64,000 bases of DNA from Cerasicoccus sp. TK19100. GTDB lineage: Bacteria > Verrucomicrobiota > Verrucomicrobiia > Opitutales > Cerasicoccaceae. Position 1 is the stretch's first letter, and each line of letters starts with the position of its first letter. The stretch lies in contig NZ_JAPWDU010000002.1 of assembly GCF_027257155.1 (NCBI RefSeq), positions 496,001 through 560,000 on the forward strand, given 5' to 3'. A program made the translations under genes and the position numbers. Positions 51,337 to 60,955 of the stretch are shown piece after piece. The notes under the pieces are model-generated. The model was not told the DNA's origin. It was given only the letters and a program-made list of their open reading frames with translations, and did no database searches.

Positions 51337-54300
51337 GTGGACCCCCTCCCCTTGAAGAAACACAAAAATCAGAATAATGCCCCGGGCTTCGCGCTAATCA
51401 TCGCGTTGAGCTTGATGGCATTCATCGTGTTACTGCTTTTGAGTTTCACGACTTTGGCTTCGATTGAAGTGAACCGCAGTGAACTCGACCGGGTGAAGCT
51501 TCTGGCGCAGGAAAATGCGCGCCTTGGAATACTTTCTGCGATTGGTGAGCTACAAAGACATACCGGGCCGGATCAACGCACCACAGCCCGAGCCGACATC
51601 AACGCAAACCTGGTCAACGCGACGAATGCCAACGCACATTGGTTGGGTGCTTACAAAAATGGCACCAGCGGAGATTACACTAAAACCCCCGGCGAAGTTG
51701 CCACGGAAATTATCAATGCTTCATCCAGCAATGGTAGCCAGGCCAAGTTATTAAACTGGTTGGTTAGCGGAAACGAAGGACTCGTCAGCTCCGACGGAAC
51801 CTCCAATGGGCTCAAATTCTCGCCGGAAAGCACAGTCAATAATTTAACGTCCGCCAATGCGCTTTCGACAGACATCACGATTGCCAACAGCCCTGCCCGC
51901 CTACTGGTCGGCCCAAAAACGGTTGGTCAATCAGCCGTGGATTACGTTGCCGCACCACTGGTAGAAGTCGTCAATGATGACAACGTCGTCACCGGAGGCT
52001 ACGCATGGTGGATCAGTGACAACGGCACCAAGGCCCCCCTCAATCTAACGATGCCCGAAGCGCTCGAAGAATCGAGCTATGCGTTTGTCACTTCACCCCG
52101 TGCGGCCATTGAGCTGATGGATGCCGAAAACGCGTCCGACCAGGTAACATTGGCCTCTTCTGACATGTTGGAGTTGGATCCGATGAGCGACGAGGCAGTA
52201 TACGATCCAACGGACCCTGATTTACCAAGATTGCTGGATTTGGATCAAATGCCACTCCTGAAAGGTAGCGCAAATCGTTCTACCCTATCCAAACTGATTG
52301 ACCTTCGCTACCACGACCTGACGACCGAATCGCAAGGCCTCTTAACCGATACCTATGCGGGTGGACTCAAGCAGGATATGTCAGTACTGCTATCGACATC
52401 CGCCCTCGAACCGCTGGACACGGATTTTCTCTTCCAAACAGAACCTGATCCCAATGATTCCGCCGAGCCGGACTTCGGCGTGCCGACCTGGGGTCAGCTG
52501 CGCAGCTTTGCTCAAACCACAGTCAACGATGAGTTAACGCCACGACTGCCGACTGAAACGGAAAGCGGCATCGCTCCATTACTCACCTACTTTTCGCTTG
52601 GCTTTGAGTATATCGTCTCAGCCGCTGGTATCGACATCCACCTGGCAGTCTCCCCCGTGGTCGTTCTTTGGAATCCCTACACAGTGCCCATCAAAGCCGC
52701 GAAATACGAAGTTGGCATGCAGCGCCGTAGTTCGGACAAAGCATGGTTTCAGCTTCAGGAATCACAACCGGATGGTAGCTGGAAAGACAAGGAGACACGC
52801 AGTTTGAACCGCGCTGGTGGCACATGGAATGGTGGCGAAAAACACAGATACTTTCGTTTTGTTGTTGATGCGGATGCCATTCCACCGGGCAAGAGCATCA
52901 TCTACACATTAGAAGGCTCCGAGAGTGGAAAGACTTACGACGCTCCTTCGGATGGTGAGCCAGAAAACGTTTTAACTCCCGGCTTCAATCCAACTGGTCA
53001 CGTATTGATGCGCTCTATTTCCAAGAAGAGCGAAGATAGTGATGCCTCCACTGTGTATCGAGTTGCCGTTGATCGAACCGATACGAGCAACAGAACCATT
53101 ACAGGCAATACGTCCTATATCTCCTATAATAATTTCAAACCCAATCAAGGTGAGCTGTGCACCTACCTAGGAGAAGTCGTCAGTACGGAACCAATTGGAA
53201 CAAACCCTACGGCTGATAAGCGTTGGTATCAAAGCTTCACCCGGGCTTATCCCGGAACGTTTCCCGGGATGTCCAGCAGCGGCCACACAGGACTCGCCCA
53301 GGGGCCAGCTCCGCTATCTTCGCTGACAACGCCTGCCTTTGCGCAAACATTCAAAGCCAGATTCTCCGGCTCGCCGATGCGCTGGCTTGCCCAAGGCAAT
53401 CCCCGAGCATTTATCGCAATGCGTTATCCCCGCCGTTTGGGAGATTCAGGTGATGGTATGGACACCACCACCCCGGGATACATCGGCACCTCAAGTAATA
53501 CAGATTGGCCGCAGTTTATTGTGGGCGATGATGAGGACGCCTCGTCCGGCTACGGACTAGACGCCGATGGCTCGGGAGAAACGATTCAAGCAACGCTGTT
53601 TGAGTATCGCCCGGAAAACCAACCCTTGCTGAGCTTGGGCCAGCTACAGCACGCAAATCTAGGTATCACCAACGGGCACCCCGCCTACGCAATCGGCAAT
53701 AGCCTCGCAGATTTCCGATTGGGATCACTCAGTGACGTGCTATACTTCGCCAACGACAATACGTATAAACCGACGGCACTCGTCCGCATTTACTATGATT
53801 TTTCCTGGAATTTGAACCGTGCATTGTGGGACCGCTACTTCGTCTCCACGGTACCCAATGTCGGAACTGGCAAAATCACCGATACCGTATTAACGCCGAT
53901 TCCAGACCAACTACCCAATTCTCGTATCAAGCTGAACGACGTCTACGTTGAGTCCGAAATCAGGGATGCGAATCTGGCGGCCAAGCACATGTCAATAAAC
54001 GGTGCGTTCAACATCAACTCAACTTCCGAACAAGCATGGCGAGCGGTTCTGGGCGGTGCGAATCAACTGGGCTACGATCCGGTATCCGGAACACTTTCCA
54101 CGGATCGAACTCAAGCTGCACTCTCGCGCTTTACCAAACCGACCACCGCTCCGAATGCAGTGAGCGCGACTTGGCAGGGGCATCGCGAACTCGACGAAGA
54201 ACAGATCGCACAACTGGCGGCAAACATCGTTGAAGAAATCCGCAACCGTGGTCCCTTCGTATCACTGGCCGATTTCGTCAACCGCCGATTGGTCGACAAT

Positions 54301-54813
54301 CCGAACACTCAATATCCCGATGGCGATCCTCTGGACGAACGTCTCCGCGGTACACTGCAGGGCGCAATTGACCGCACAACCAGCGGAGCCCTAGCCGCCA
54401 ACAACGACACCACGCTGCACCTTGATGACATTCCAGACTACAGTGACACTAGCCAATACTACAACAAAAGCGCGATGCGTGGCGGTCGGGATTCGGTCGC
54501 ACCATACAGCTCGAAGTCGGCCTTTGCGCCACAGTTCTTAACACAGGCAGACATCCTTTCCGCGATCGGTCCTATTTTATCCGCTCGGTCAGATACCTTT
54601 ACGATACGCTCCTATGGCGAGTACGTAAACCCCTTGACCAATAACATAGAAAGTCGCGCATGGTGCGAAGCTGTCGTTCAGCGAACATACAATTATGTCG
54701 ATGACGGAGTCAGTCCCGAGACACCGCCATCCCTGGCCGGTGCTATCAACCAATCCCTCGGGCGCAAATATGAAATCATATCTTTCAAATGGCTAACACC
54801 CGAAGAAATTTAA
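51337..54813 (+). CDS. Giant pseudopilin-like protein, similar to Verru_Chthon cassette protein A
   Basis: A 1158-aa protein. Residues ~15-45 (GFALIIALSLMAFIVLLLLSFTTLASIEVNRSE) are a type IV pilin/PilX-like N-terminal helix after a basic cytoplasmic tail; the rest is a long extracellular region with no known enzyme motif. The domain layout and length fit the Verrucomicrobia-specific 'Verru_Chthon cassette protein A' family, whose partners B, C and D are small prepilin-like proteins. Those are absent here. The start is GTG 51337 or TTG 51352; neither has a clear ribosome site. It lies 82 bp after the GH5-like gene and overlaps the next gene by 25 bp. Confidence 0.7.
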   Translation: MDPLPLKKHKNQNNAPGFALIIALSLMAFIVLLLLSFTTLASIEVNRSELDRVKLLAQENARLGILSAIGELQRHTGPDQRTTARADINANLVNATNANAHWLGAYKNGTSGDYTKTPGEVATEIINASSSNGSQAKLLNWLVSGNEGLVSSDGTSNGLKFSPESTVNNLTSANALSTDITIANSPARLLVGPKTVGQSAVDYVAAPLVEVVNDDNVVTGGYAWWISDNGTKAPLNLTMPEALEESSYAFVTSPRAAIELMDAENASDQVTLASSDMLELDPMSDEAVYDPTDPDLPRLLDLDQMPLLKGSANRSTLSKLIDLRYHDLTTESQGLLTDTYAGGLKQDMSVLLSTSALEPLDTDFLFQTEPDPNDSAEPDFGVPTWGQLRSFAQTTVNDELTPRLPTETESGIAPLLTYFSLGFEYIVSAAGIDIHLAVSPVVVLWNPYTVPIKAAKYEVGMQRRSSDKAWFQLQESQPDGSWKDKETRSLNRAGGTWNGGEKHRYFRFVVDADAIPPGKSIIYTLEGSESGKTYDAPSDGEPENVLTPGFNPTGHVLMRSISKKSEDSDASTVYRVAVDRTDTSNRTITGNTSYISYNNFKPNQGELCTYLGEVVSTEPIGTNPTADKRWYQSFTRAYPGTFPGMSSSGHTGLAQGPAPLSSLTTPAFAQTFKARFSGSPMRWLAQGNPRAFIAMRYPRRLGDSGDGMDTTTPGYIGTSSNTDWPQFIVGDDEDASSGYGLDADGSGETIQATLFEYRPENQPLLSLGQLQHANLGITNGHPAYAIGNSLADFRLGSLSDVLYFANDNTYKPTALVRIYYDFSWNLNRALWDRYFVSTVPNVGTGKITDTVLTPIPDQLPNSRIKLNDVYVESEIRDANLAAKHMSINGAFNINSTSEQAWRAVLGGANQLGYDPVSGTLSTDRTQAALSRFTKPTTAPNAVSATWQGHRELDEEQIAQLAANIVEEIRNRGPFVSLADFVNRRLVDNPNTQYPDGDPLDERLRGTLQGAIDRTTSGALAANNDTTLHLDDIPDYSDTSQYYNKSAMRGGRDSVAPYSSKSAFAPQFLTQADILSAIGPILSARSDTFTIRSYGEYVNPLTNNIESRAWCEAVVQRTYNYVDDGVSPETPPSLAGAINQSLGRKYEIISFKWLTPEEI

Positions 54814-55538
54814 GCATCCTGCCGGTCTACGTCATCCTGGCACTACTCACGTTTTCCAGTCAGCCGCTGCTGGCTGCGGCAACCGATGCACTGACTTTCC
54901 GCACGTTGGCGGTGAGGCGTGCTTCGCCAAAATTGTTTTACAATGATGGTGAGAAGGAAGTGCGGCTTCACGCTGGCGATACAGCCTTGTCCAACGCATA
55001 CACCGCTCCCCCCTCTGGAAAAATTGAAATATACTGCTATGTGCCAGCCAAGGATCCCAAGCTGCCCCCTGTGAAAGTGACCTTGGCTGAAGAACAGTTG
55101 TCGAATACCAGCGACAACATTCTCCTGATCCTGACTAACTCCAACAGTGATGAGGCAAACAAGGGGGCACCTTCGATTGAAACCCGCATGGTCGATGCCT
55201 CACTCGAAGCGCATCCGCTGAATACCGCCAGAGTTTTTAACTTCTCCAAACGAGATGCGGCCGCGAAGATTGAGGATGAATTTGCGCAGATCAATTCGGG
55301 AAAGGACCACCTGTTTAAATTTCCGGAAGACAATAAAATGTGGGTCAAAATTGCCGCCTATGAAGGATCTGATGAAGGTTGGATTATGAGAAATGGCGGC
55401 CCCAAGGCGGTCTTCCCCAACACGCGATCCATCATCGTGCTCTCAGACGCGTATCCATCGCGCGAAGACCCCGAGGGAAAACGCATCACGCTTCGCAACA
55501 TTGTCGACCGCCACCCGCCCGTCCCTGCGGAAAGCTAA
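54789..55538 (+). CDS. Exported hypothetical protein paired with the pseudopilin-like gene
   Basis: A 249-aa protein with a signal peptide (ILPVYVILALLTFSSQPLLAAA). The mature part is beta-rich (LTFRTLAVRRASPKLFYNDG, GKIEIYCYVPAKDPKLPPVKVTLAEEQLS, NILLILT, WVKIAAYEGSDEGW). I do not recognise the family. The overlap with the end of the giant pseudopilin-like gene implies coupled translation, so a joint function in a surface or pilus-like structure is likely. It overlaps no further gene; the LacI start is 32 bp downstream. Confidence 0.7.
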   Translation: MANTRRNLSILPVYVILALLTFSSQPLLAAATDALTFRTLAVRRASPKLFYNDGEKEVRLHAGDTALSNAYTAPPSGKIEIYCYVPAKDPKLPPVKVTLAEEQLSNTSDNILLILTNSNSDEANKGAPSIETRMVDASLEAHPLNTARVFNFSKRDAAAKIEDEFAQINSGKDHLFKFPEDNKMWVKIAAYEGSDEGWIMRNGGPKAVFPNTRSIIVLSDAYPSREDPEGKRITLRNIVDRHPPVPAES

Positions 55539-55569
55539 ACACTCGCATTATCTGGCAATCCTAAGATCG

Positions 55570-56571
55570 ATGGCGGTGCAGTATCCAAAACCGACGATGC
55601 AGCAAATTGCTCAGGCTGCCGGAGTTTCGCAGGCCGCAGTCTCCATGGCTTTGCGCAACCACGCTCGTATATCGAAGGCGACCTGTAAGCGCATTCAAGG
55701 CATAGCGAAAGAAATGGGCTACCGTCCGGACCCGTTGATCAGTACGCTTATGGCACAGCGACGTACGCGCAGCGCAACCAGCACCCAAGTCTGCCTGGCG
55801 ATCATATCACTCTGGCCTGAAAGAAACGAAGCTTGGGAGAATAGCGAATTTTACAAACCCTACCGCGAAGGCATTGAGCAGCGGGCTGAGGCGCTCTCTT
55901 ACCGCACCGAGATATATCCCTGTGATGGCTCAGCAAAAGAAGTAAGCTGCTTGCTGCGCATACTGAATGTCCGTGGTATTCAGGGAATTATTTTTTGCCA
56001 GGCTCACGAATCGATAACGACCATTCCCTTCCCTTTGGATTCATTTGCTTCGGTATTGATTGGCCCAGGCATTCGCGAGCCGAATATCTCGCGAGTAGAT
56101 TCAGCGCTCGATTATGACATACATTTGGCTTGGCAAAGACTGCTCGATGCGGGGCGCAAGCGCATTGGGCTAGTCACTCACTCAATCTTTACGCACAAGA
56201 CGCGTGGCGCGGCAATGGGCACTTTTTTAAATCTACAACGTCGCCTCGCCATTAAGGATAGCTTGGCTCCACTGGAGCTGGGGCAAGCCGATGACCTGCA
56301 GTCCATCTCTGAATGGATACAAGCTACGCGCCCGGATGCCATCCTGACTGAGCGGGCAGATATCGCCGAAGAACTGTCGCGCACATATCCTCAACTCGAT
56401 GTCGTATGCTTTGCCTTATCTGATGGTCAGACCGGCCGTGGCATTCGCGTGGAGCGCAAAGAGATTGGAATGACTGCCGTCGATATTGTCGTCACGCAAT
56501 TAAATCAAGGCGAACGCGGAATCCCGGCCGTTCCCAAGCGTCTATTAATCGAAGGTCATTGGCAGGATTAA
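55570..56571 (+). CDS. LacI-family transcriptional regulator
   Basis: A 333-aa regulator with HTH TMQQIAQAAGVSQAAVSMALRNHARIS and hinge MGYRPDPLISTLM. The sensor domain has LNVRGIQGIIFCQAH, RVDSALDYDIHLAWQRLLDAGRKRIGLVT, RPDAILTERADIAEEL and the C-terminal RLLIEGHWQD. The ATG at 55570 gives the proper N-terminus; the long in-frame extension to 55393 lies inside the preceding gene and is spurious. It closes the GH5-like operon, so it may regulate that operon or the pectin-type genes just downstream. Confidence 0.92.
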   Translation: MAVQYPKPTMQQIAQAAGVSQAAVSMALRNHARISKATCKRIQGIAKEMGYRPDPLISTLMAQRRTRSATSTQVCLAIISLWPERNEAWENSEFYKPYREGIEQRAEALSYRTEIYPCDGSAKEVSCLLRILNVRGIQGIIFCQAHESITTIPFPLDSFASVLIGPGIREPNISRVDSALDYDIHLAWQRLLDAGRKRIGLVTHSIFTHKTRGAAMGTFLNLQRRLAIKDSLAPLELGQADDLQSISEWIQATRPDAILTERADIAEELSRTYPQLDVVCFALSDGQTGRGIRVERKEIGMTAVDIVVTQLNQGERGIPAVPKRLLIEGHWQD

Positions 56572-56587
56572 ACCCACCTAATGAATC

Positions 56588-56612
56588 GCCTGCCGTCATT
56601 TTAACGACAGGC
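56588..56612. terminator. Hairpin between convergent genes
   Basis: GCCTGCCGT (56588-56596) and ACGACAGGC (56604-56612) form a 9-bp stem with one mismatch and a 7-nt loop. No strong T-run on either strand, so termination is likely weak or rho-dependent. Confidence 0.45.
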
Positions 56613-56624
56613 TTCGCCGGTTCT

Positions 56625-58052
56625 CTATACAGTAGCCACCGAATGAGGCAAAGCAGCCAAATCCTCTGCCTCGCTAAGGCGTATGTTGCGCGTGTAGCGG
56701 GTGGTAATCTCGAGCTCGTCGATGTCCTGAACCACATGGTCGTTAATACGCATGTTAATGATGTTCACATCCTCAATGAGGTTGTCTTGGCTCCAGCCAC
56801 CGATGATGGAAACGGTGTATCCTTGATTGCAAGGCATCATATGCCAGTGGATGCCGCGCAGGGTCACGCCACGGATGTGACCACGTTCTTCATCACTGCT
56901 GAAGCGCGATTTCGAAATGCGGAAGTCGATAAATTTGTCCCAGCAATGCTCGATACGGATATCCTCAAAGGTGATATTCTCGATGTTTGCCCGGTCATTA
57001 TTGTGCAGGGAAAACACCGCGCCATTAGTATGGACTGAGAGCACGTCGATGTTTCGGAAAGTGACATCGCGCACATACTCGACACTTAGCTCATGCCCGA
57101 TTTCCATGGCGTTACCCGCCTCAGCGCAAAGCAGTGTGCAGTTCTCGATAAGGATATCTTCCGGACATTCGCGAAAATCAAATTGTGCCGCCGTCAGATT
57201 CTTTTTGCCCAGGAGAAGAGCCTTTACCACGACGCAGTCGTCATTGTTCCGAAGGAAACAATCGTGGATGTGCACATGCTTGGATCCAACGATGTCGATA
57301 CCGTCCGAGCAGACGACTTCACCGATTTGTTTCAGGTTATAGATTTCGACATGCTCAGAGGCTCCAGGCACCACCATCCAGCCACTGGGATGAATCATCG
57401 TAATGTCATGCAGCGTCACCCGGCGGCATCGGTTAAAAACAATGCTGGCAACATAGTCGCCACGCTCTCGGTCGTAAAAACCGCCGTCCAAAATGCCATA
57501 TCCGCGAATGGTGACATCCTGTGCATTGTTGCATATCACGCGCGCCTTTAGCACCGCACCACCTTCGATGTAGAGCGTTTCACCGGAGTTTATTTCCAGC
57601 TCACCAATTTCGTATATTTGCCCTCGCTTGAAATAGCGGACCTTCGGATCCTCCGGAGAAGGCTTAACCGTTTCGGGCGGATTCGCCCAGAGAAACAGCG
57701 GGCGCATGCCTTCGATCTCGACACTCACTTTATCGGTATTCTCCAGCGTAAATCGCAGCTCTTTAACCTCTGCCTTTCCTTCGATACCAAGCTTTACCGG
57801 GCGGATTGCGAACTCTTCAATCGTATCGTGAAGCCGTTTCACCACCACCTCGACGGGTCCGTCCGATGGATCAAAAACGAAGTTCGCGAATGCCGCTGCT
57901 TCAGTGTGAAGCACCTCAATGGATTGGCCTGCCACGGTGAGCAGGAACTCCTTCGAAAAAACGCAGGAACGCGGATGCTTGAAATGCTGAATTGCAGGTG
58001 CCTTGGTTGCATCGACACGCTGCGAAGAAGAATCTTGGGCGGTTGAAATCAT
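56625..58052 (-). CDS. GH28-like parallel beta-helix glycosidase
   Basis: A ~475-aa protein of the polygalacturonase fold. After an N-terminal beta domain (~1-150) comes a right-handed beta-helix with GYGILDGG, the catalytic-type SDGIDIVGSKHVHIHDCFLRNNDDCVVVKA (split motif: GID, then DDC), and GHELSVEYVRDVTFRNI. These match GH28 DGID/DDC motifs, so hydrolysis of galacturonan or rhamnogalacturonan linkages is plausible. There is no signal peptide at either start (58052 or 58124), suggesting cytoplasmic action on oligosaccharides. Upstream 132 bp away is the GDSL esterase gene on the same strand, a likely partner. Confidence 0.82.
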   Translation of the reverse strand: MISTAQDSSSQRVDATKAPAIQHFKHPRSCVFSKEFLLTVAGQSIEVLHTEAAAFANFVFDPSDGPVEVVVKRLHDTIEEFAIRPVKLGIEGKAEVKELRFTLENTDKVSVEIEGMRPLFLWANPPETVKPSPEDPKVRYFKRGQIYEIGELEINSGETLYIEGGAVLKARVICNNAQDVTIRGYGILDGGFYDRERGDYVASIVFNRCRRVTLHDITMIHPSGWMVVPGASEHVEIYNLKQIGEVVCSDGIDIVGSKHVHIHDCFLRNNDDCVVVKALLLGKKNLTAAQFDFRECPEDILIENCTLLCAEAGNAMEIGHELSVEYVRDVTFRNIDVLSVHTNGAVFSLHNNDRANIENITFEDIRIEHCWDKFIDFRISKSRFSSDEERGHIRGVTLRGIHWHMMPCNQGYTVSIIGGWSQDNLIEDVNIINMRINDHVVQDIDELEITTRYTRNIRLSEAEDLAALPHSVATV

Positions 58053-58183
58053 AGAGTGCAATTGGGGTGCTATCCAGAACACGCCCATCTTGCACGATGC
58101 TCCCTTTTTCCTTACGGGGAACAAACCATTTGTTGCTTATATCGATCAGCAAAACCCCGCATCAGCAAAGCACCTTGAATGAA

Positions 58184-58849
58184 CTAAAGCCCGAGTAATT
58201 CACGAAGCCGCACATAAATCCTGGTAGCAATAAAAAGGTGGCCGGATGTATTCGGGTGCACACCGTCGTCAGCCAAATCGCTGGGCTTAATATGATGCAT
58301 GAGCTCGGCAAAGGCTGCATTCAGATCCAGGAAATCGGTGCCATGTTTTTCGGCCGATGCTCCACTCGCGCTGACGTATAATTTCACTGATTCGCGAATC
58401 CTTGCTCGATACGAGTCGGGAAGATCGTCGTCCAAACTCAGATAGAATGGTGACACGAGCAAGAACCTCGTTGCTGGCAAGTGGCGGCACGTTAGCTCAA
58501 TAATTTGGTCCAGAATTTTCGCATAACTTTCCGGGCTTTGTAGCACATTGGTAGCCGGGTCGACCTCGTAACGATTGCAGTCATTGATTCCCACCTTCAG
58601 CACGATCCAATCCGGTTTTTCGCACAAAGCATGATCCGTCCAGCGCGACCTCAAGTCTTCCATCGTATTACCCGCAATACCACGGTTAACCACCTCAAGC
58701 GGCCGCTCGGGGTGATAAATTTTCAGCATGTCCGCGACCAGTTGGACATAGCCATTGCCCAATGGCTGGTTCGTCGTGCGGCGATTGCAATCAGTAATGC
58801 TATCACCGATAAACAAAATGCGGGTCAGGTTTCCACTAACGCTTTTCAT
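58184..58849 (-). CDS. SGNH/GDSL hydrolase, acetylesterase-like
   Basis: A 221-aa SGNH-fold esterase. Block I RILFIGDSITDCNRR holds the serine, block II NRGIAGNTMEDL the glycine, block III LKVGINDCNRY the asparagine and block V LADDGVHPNTSGH the Asp/His. It lacks a signal peptide. It is quite different from the GDSL protein at 34511. Lying just before the GH28-like gene on the same strand, it could remove acetyl groups from pectin-derived oligosaccharides, as rhamnogalacturonan acetylesterases do. That role is inferred from context. Confidence 0.87.
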   Translation of the reverse strand: MKSVSGNLTRILFIGDSITDCNRRTTNQPLGNGYVQLVADMLKIYHPERPLEVVNRGIAGNTMEDLRSRWTDHALCEKPDWIVLKVGINDCNRYEVDPATNVLQSPESYAKILDQIIELTCRHLPATRFLLVSPFYLSLDDDLPDSYRARIRESVKLYVSASGASAEKHGTDFLDLNAAFAELMHHIKPSDLADDGVHPNTSGHLFIATRIYVRLRELLGL

Positions 58850-59103
58850 AAAGTAGCGCGGATCTAAAAATCAAACCGCTGGCTGCGCAACCTAAAGAAA
58901 CGAAGTCGATTGACGGTAGTAAATTAACCCCTGAAAAAGTGGCCCAACCAACGGCGATGATGGCGGGCCTTTCAGCTTGGAGGTCGTCCGTATTAAAACT
59001 TTCGGACATCCGATCCATCGCGCAAGTATCATCTAGGCATTGACGCAGACCTGGGCTGGCACTTTGATAACCGGGCTTAATCCCCTTGATAAGGTTCACC
59101 GTA

Positions 59104-60471
59104 ATGTCGCTTCAGACCGTCAACCCAGCCACCGGTGAGCTCGTTCGCGAGTTCCCATCCATCGATATACCCGAAATACTCCGCATCCTCGAAAACGTCG
59201 AGGCCGATGCAGCCGCTTGGCGTGAGGTGGCTTTCGAAGATCGCACCAAGTGCATGCGCAAGGCCGCGGAAGTACTGCTCGCCAACAAGGAAGCCTACGC
59301 GAAAACCATCACGCTCGAAATGGGCAAACCGATCAGCGAGGCCCTCGCTGAGGTCGAAAAATGCGCCAAGGTGTGCGAATACTACGCCGAAAACGCCGCC
59401 AACTTCCTGCAAGATCAGCCCTTGGAAGGCTCTGGACAAAAAGCCTTTGCAACATTTCAGCCGATCGGCTGCGTGCTGGCGATCATGCCTTGGAACTTCC
59501 CCTTCTGGCAGGTGTTCCGCGCGGCGGCCCCTGCCCTCATGGCGGGCAACGCCATGGTGCTCAAGCACGCCTCCAACGTCCCCCAGTGTGCACTGACCAT
59601 TGAGGCCATTTTCCAGCAGGCAGGCTTTCCGATGAATTTATTCCGCACGCTCATGGTCGGCAATGACGGCGCAGCGGTTGCCATCGCCCACCCCACGGTG
59701 AGCGCGGTCACGCTGACTGGCTCCACCGCCGCCGGGGAGAAAGTTGCCGCCATGGCCGGTTCCCAGATCAAGAAGACGGTGCTGGAGCTCGGTGGTGCCG
59801 ATGCCTACATCGTTCTCGAAGACGCCGATCTGGACCTCGCGGTAGAAAAAATTGTCGCCGGGCGTATGCTCAATGCGGGCCAAAGCTGCATTGCCGCCAA
59901 GCGCGCGATCGTGCTTTCCGAAGTGCGCCAAGCCTTTGAAGCTAAAGTCGTTGCGGCAATGGAGAAAATCTCTGCCGGCGATCCCACCAGTGCCGACACG
60001 AAGCTCGGCCCGATGGCTCGCGTCGACCTGCGAGACGAGCTTCACCAACAGGTGAGCGACAGCCTGAAGGCCGGTGCCGAGCTGCTAACGGGCGGCGTGG
60101 TTCCCGATAAGCCCGGTGCTTGGTATCCACCGACAGTGATCACTGGCGCACCGGAGGGCTCCCCCGGCTACGGCGAGGAACTGTTCGGCCCGGTGTTATC
60201 CATTATCGAAGCAAAGGACGAAGATGACGCAGTCCGCATCGCCAACAGCAGCGAATACGGACTCGGTGGCGGGGTTTTCACGCAAAACCACGAGCGCGGC
60301 ATCGCTCTGGCCCGAACAAAACTCCATACGGGCACCGTGTTCATCAATGATTTCGTGAAATCCGACCCACGATTACCCTTTGGAGGCGTAAAAAGGTCTG
60401 GCTATGGCCGCGAATTGTCCGATTATGGCATCAAAGAATTTGTGAACATCAAGACGGTCTTGCTCGCCTAG
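59104..60471 (+). CDS. NAD(P)-dependent succinate-semialdehyde dehydrogenase-like ALDH
   Basis: A ~455-aa aldehyde dehydrogenase of the short GabD/SSADH type. Key sites are PWNFPFWQVFR (Asn), LTGSTAAGEKVA (cofactor loop), the general base E in VLELGGADAYIVLEDADL, the catalytic Cys in NAGQSCIAAKR and the FGPVLSI and PFGGVKRSGYGREL motifs. It oxidises an aldehyde, probably succinate semialdehyde, to the acid. An ATG at 59104 follows a GTG-type alternative at 59086. Diamine or 4-aminobutyrate breakdown is a possible link to the polyamine genes, but they are 36 kb away. Confidence 0.92.
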   Translation: MSLQTVNPATGELVREFPSIDIPEILRILENVEADAAAWREVAFEDRTKCMRKAAEVLLANKEAYAKTITLEMGKPISEALAEVEKCAKVCEYYAENAANFLQDQPLEGSGQKAFATFQPIGCVLAIMPWNFPFWQVFRAAAPALMAGNAMVLKHASNVPQCALTIEAIFQQAGFPMNLFRTLMVGNDGAAVAIAHPTVSAVTLTGSTAAGEKVAAMAGSQIKKTVLELGGADAYIVLEDADLDLAVEKIVAGRMLNAGQSCIAAKRAIVLSEVRQAFEAKVVAAMEKISAGDPTSADTKLGPMARVDLRDELHQQVSDSLKAGAELLTGGVVPDKPGAWYPPTVITGAPEGSPGYGEELFGPVLSIIEAKDEDDAVRIANSSEYGLGGGVFTQNHERGIALARTKLHTGTVFINDFVKSDPRLPFGGVKRSGYGRELSDYGIKEFVNIKTVLLA

Positions 60472-60529
60472 ACACAATAAGGTCGTAAAATTCCTTTCCT
60501 ACCCTCAAGATTTCAATCCAAGCAGTCCC

Positions 60530-60922
60530 ATGAGTAATTTTTTCCCTCACGAATCGCAAAAAGTCTACCAACTCGGTATCGAGTGGGTGGTTATGGTCGA
60601 AAATATCATCGAGGGAGATACACGTCGCAAGGGTCTCGCAGACCAGTTGGACAACATCGCCAACACCATTCCGATCCACATCGTTGCAGGCCTCGGCAAG
60701 AACTCAGCGGGTGAGCGCGTGAAGGCGTTTGACGCCGCCAAAAGCCAAGTCCTCGCCTGCTCCGCCGTAATGGATATGATGGTCGCGCGTAATGTCATGG
60801 AAAATGGCGACGCCAACCGCGGCAAACGCCACTTATCGGAAATGGCCCGCCTCCTCAACGGCATGATCCAATCCGCCAATACGCACGAGCTCATTCGCAA
60901 CCGCCTACAGGTGCCGAGCTGA
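60530..60922 (+). CDS. Four-helix bundle protein (23S rRNA IVP family)
   Basis: A 130-aa all-helical protein of the S23/IVP four-helix-bundle family. Typical pieces are HESQKVYQLGIEWVVMVENII, RKGLADQLDNIANTIPIHIVAGLGKNSAGERVKAFDAAKSQVLA (read as two parts) and HLSEMARLLNGMIQ. The family was first seen inside 23S rRNA intervening sequences but is now found as free-standing genes with no firm function. It stands alone, 58 bp after the dehydrogenase gene, and is not within an rRNA operon. Confidence 0.88.
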   Translation: MSNFFPHESQKVYQLGIEWVVMVENIIEGDTRRKGLADQLDNIANTIPIHIVAGLGKNSAGERVKAFDAAKSQVLACSAVMDMMVARNVMENGDANRGKRHLSEMARLLNGMIQSANTHELIRNRLQVPS

Positions 60923-60955
60923 TTGTTCACAATCGCACATTGAAACGAAAATCAG

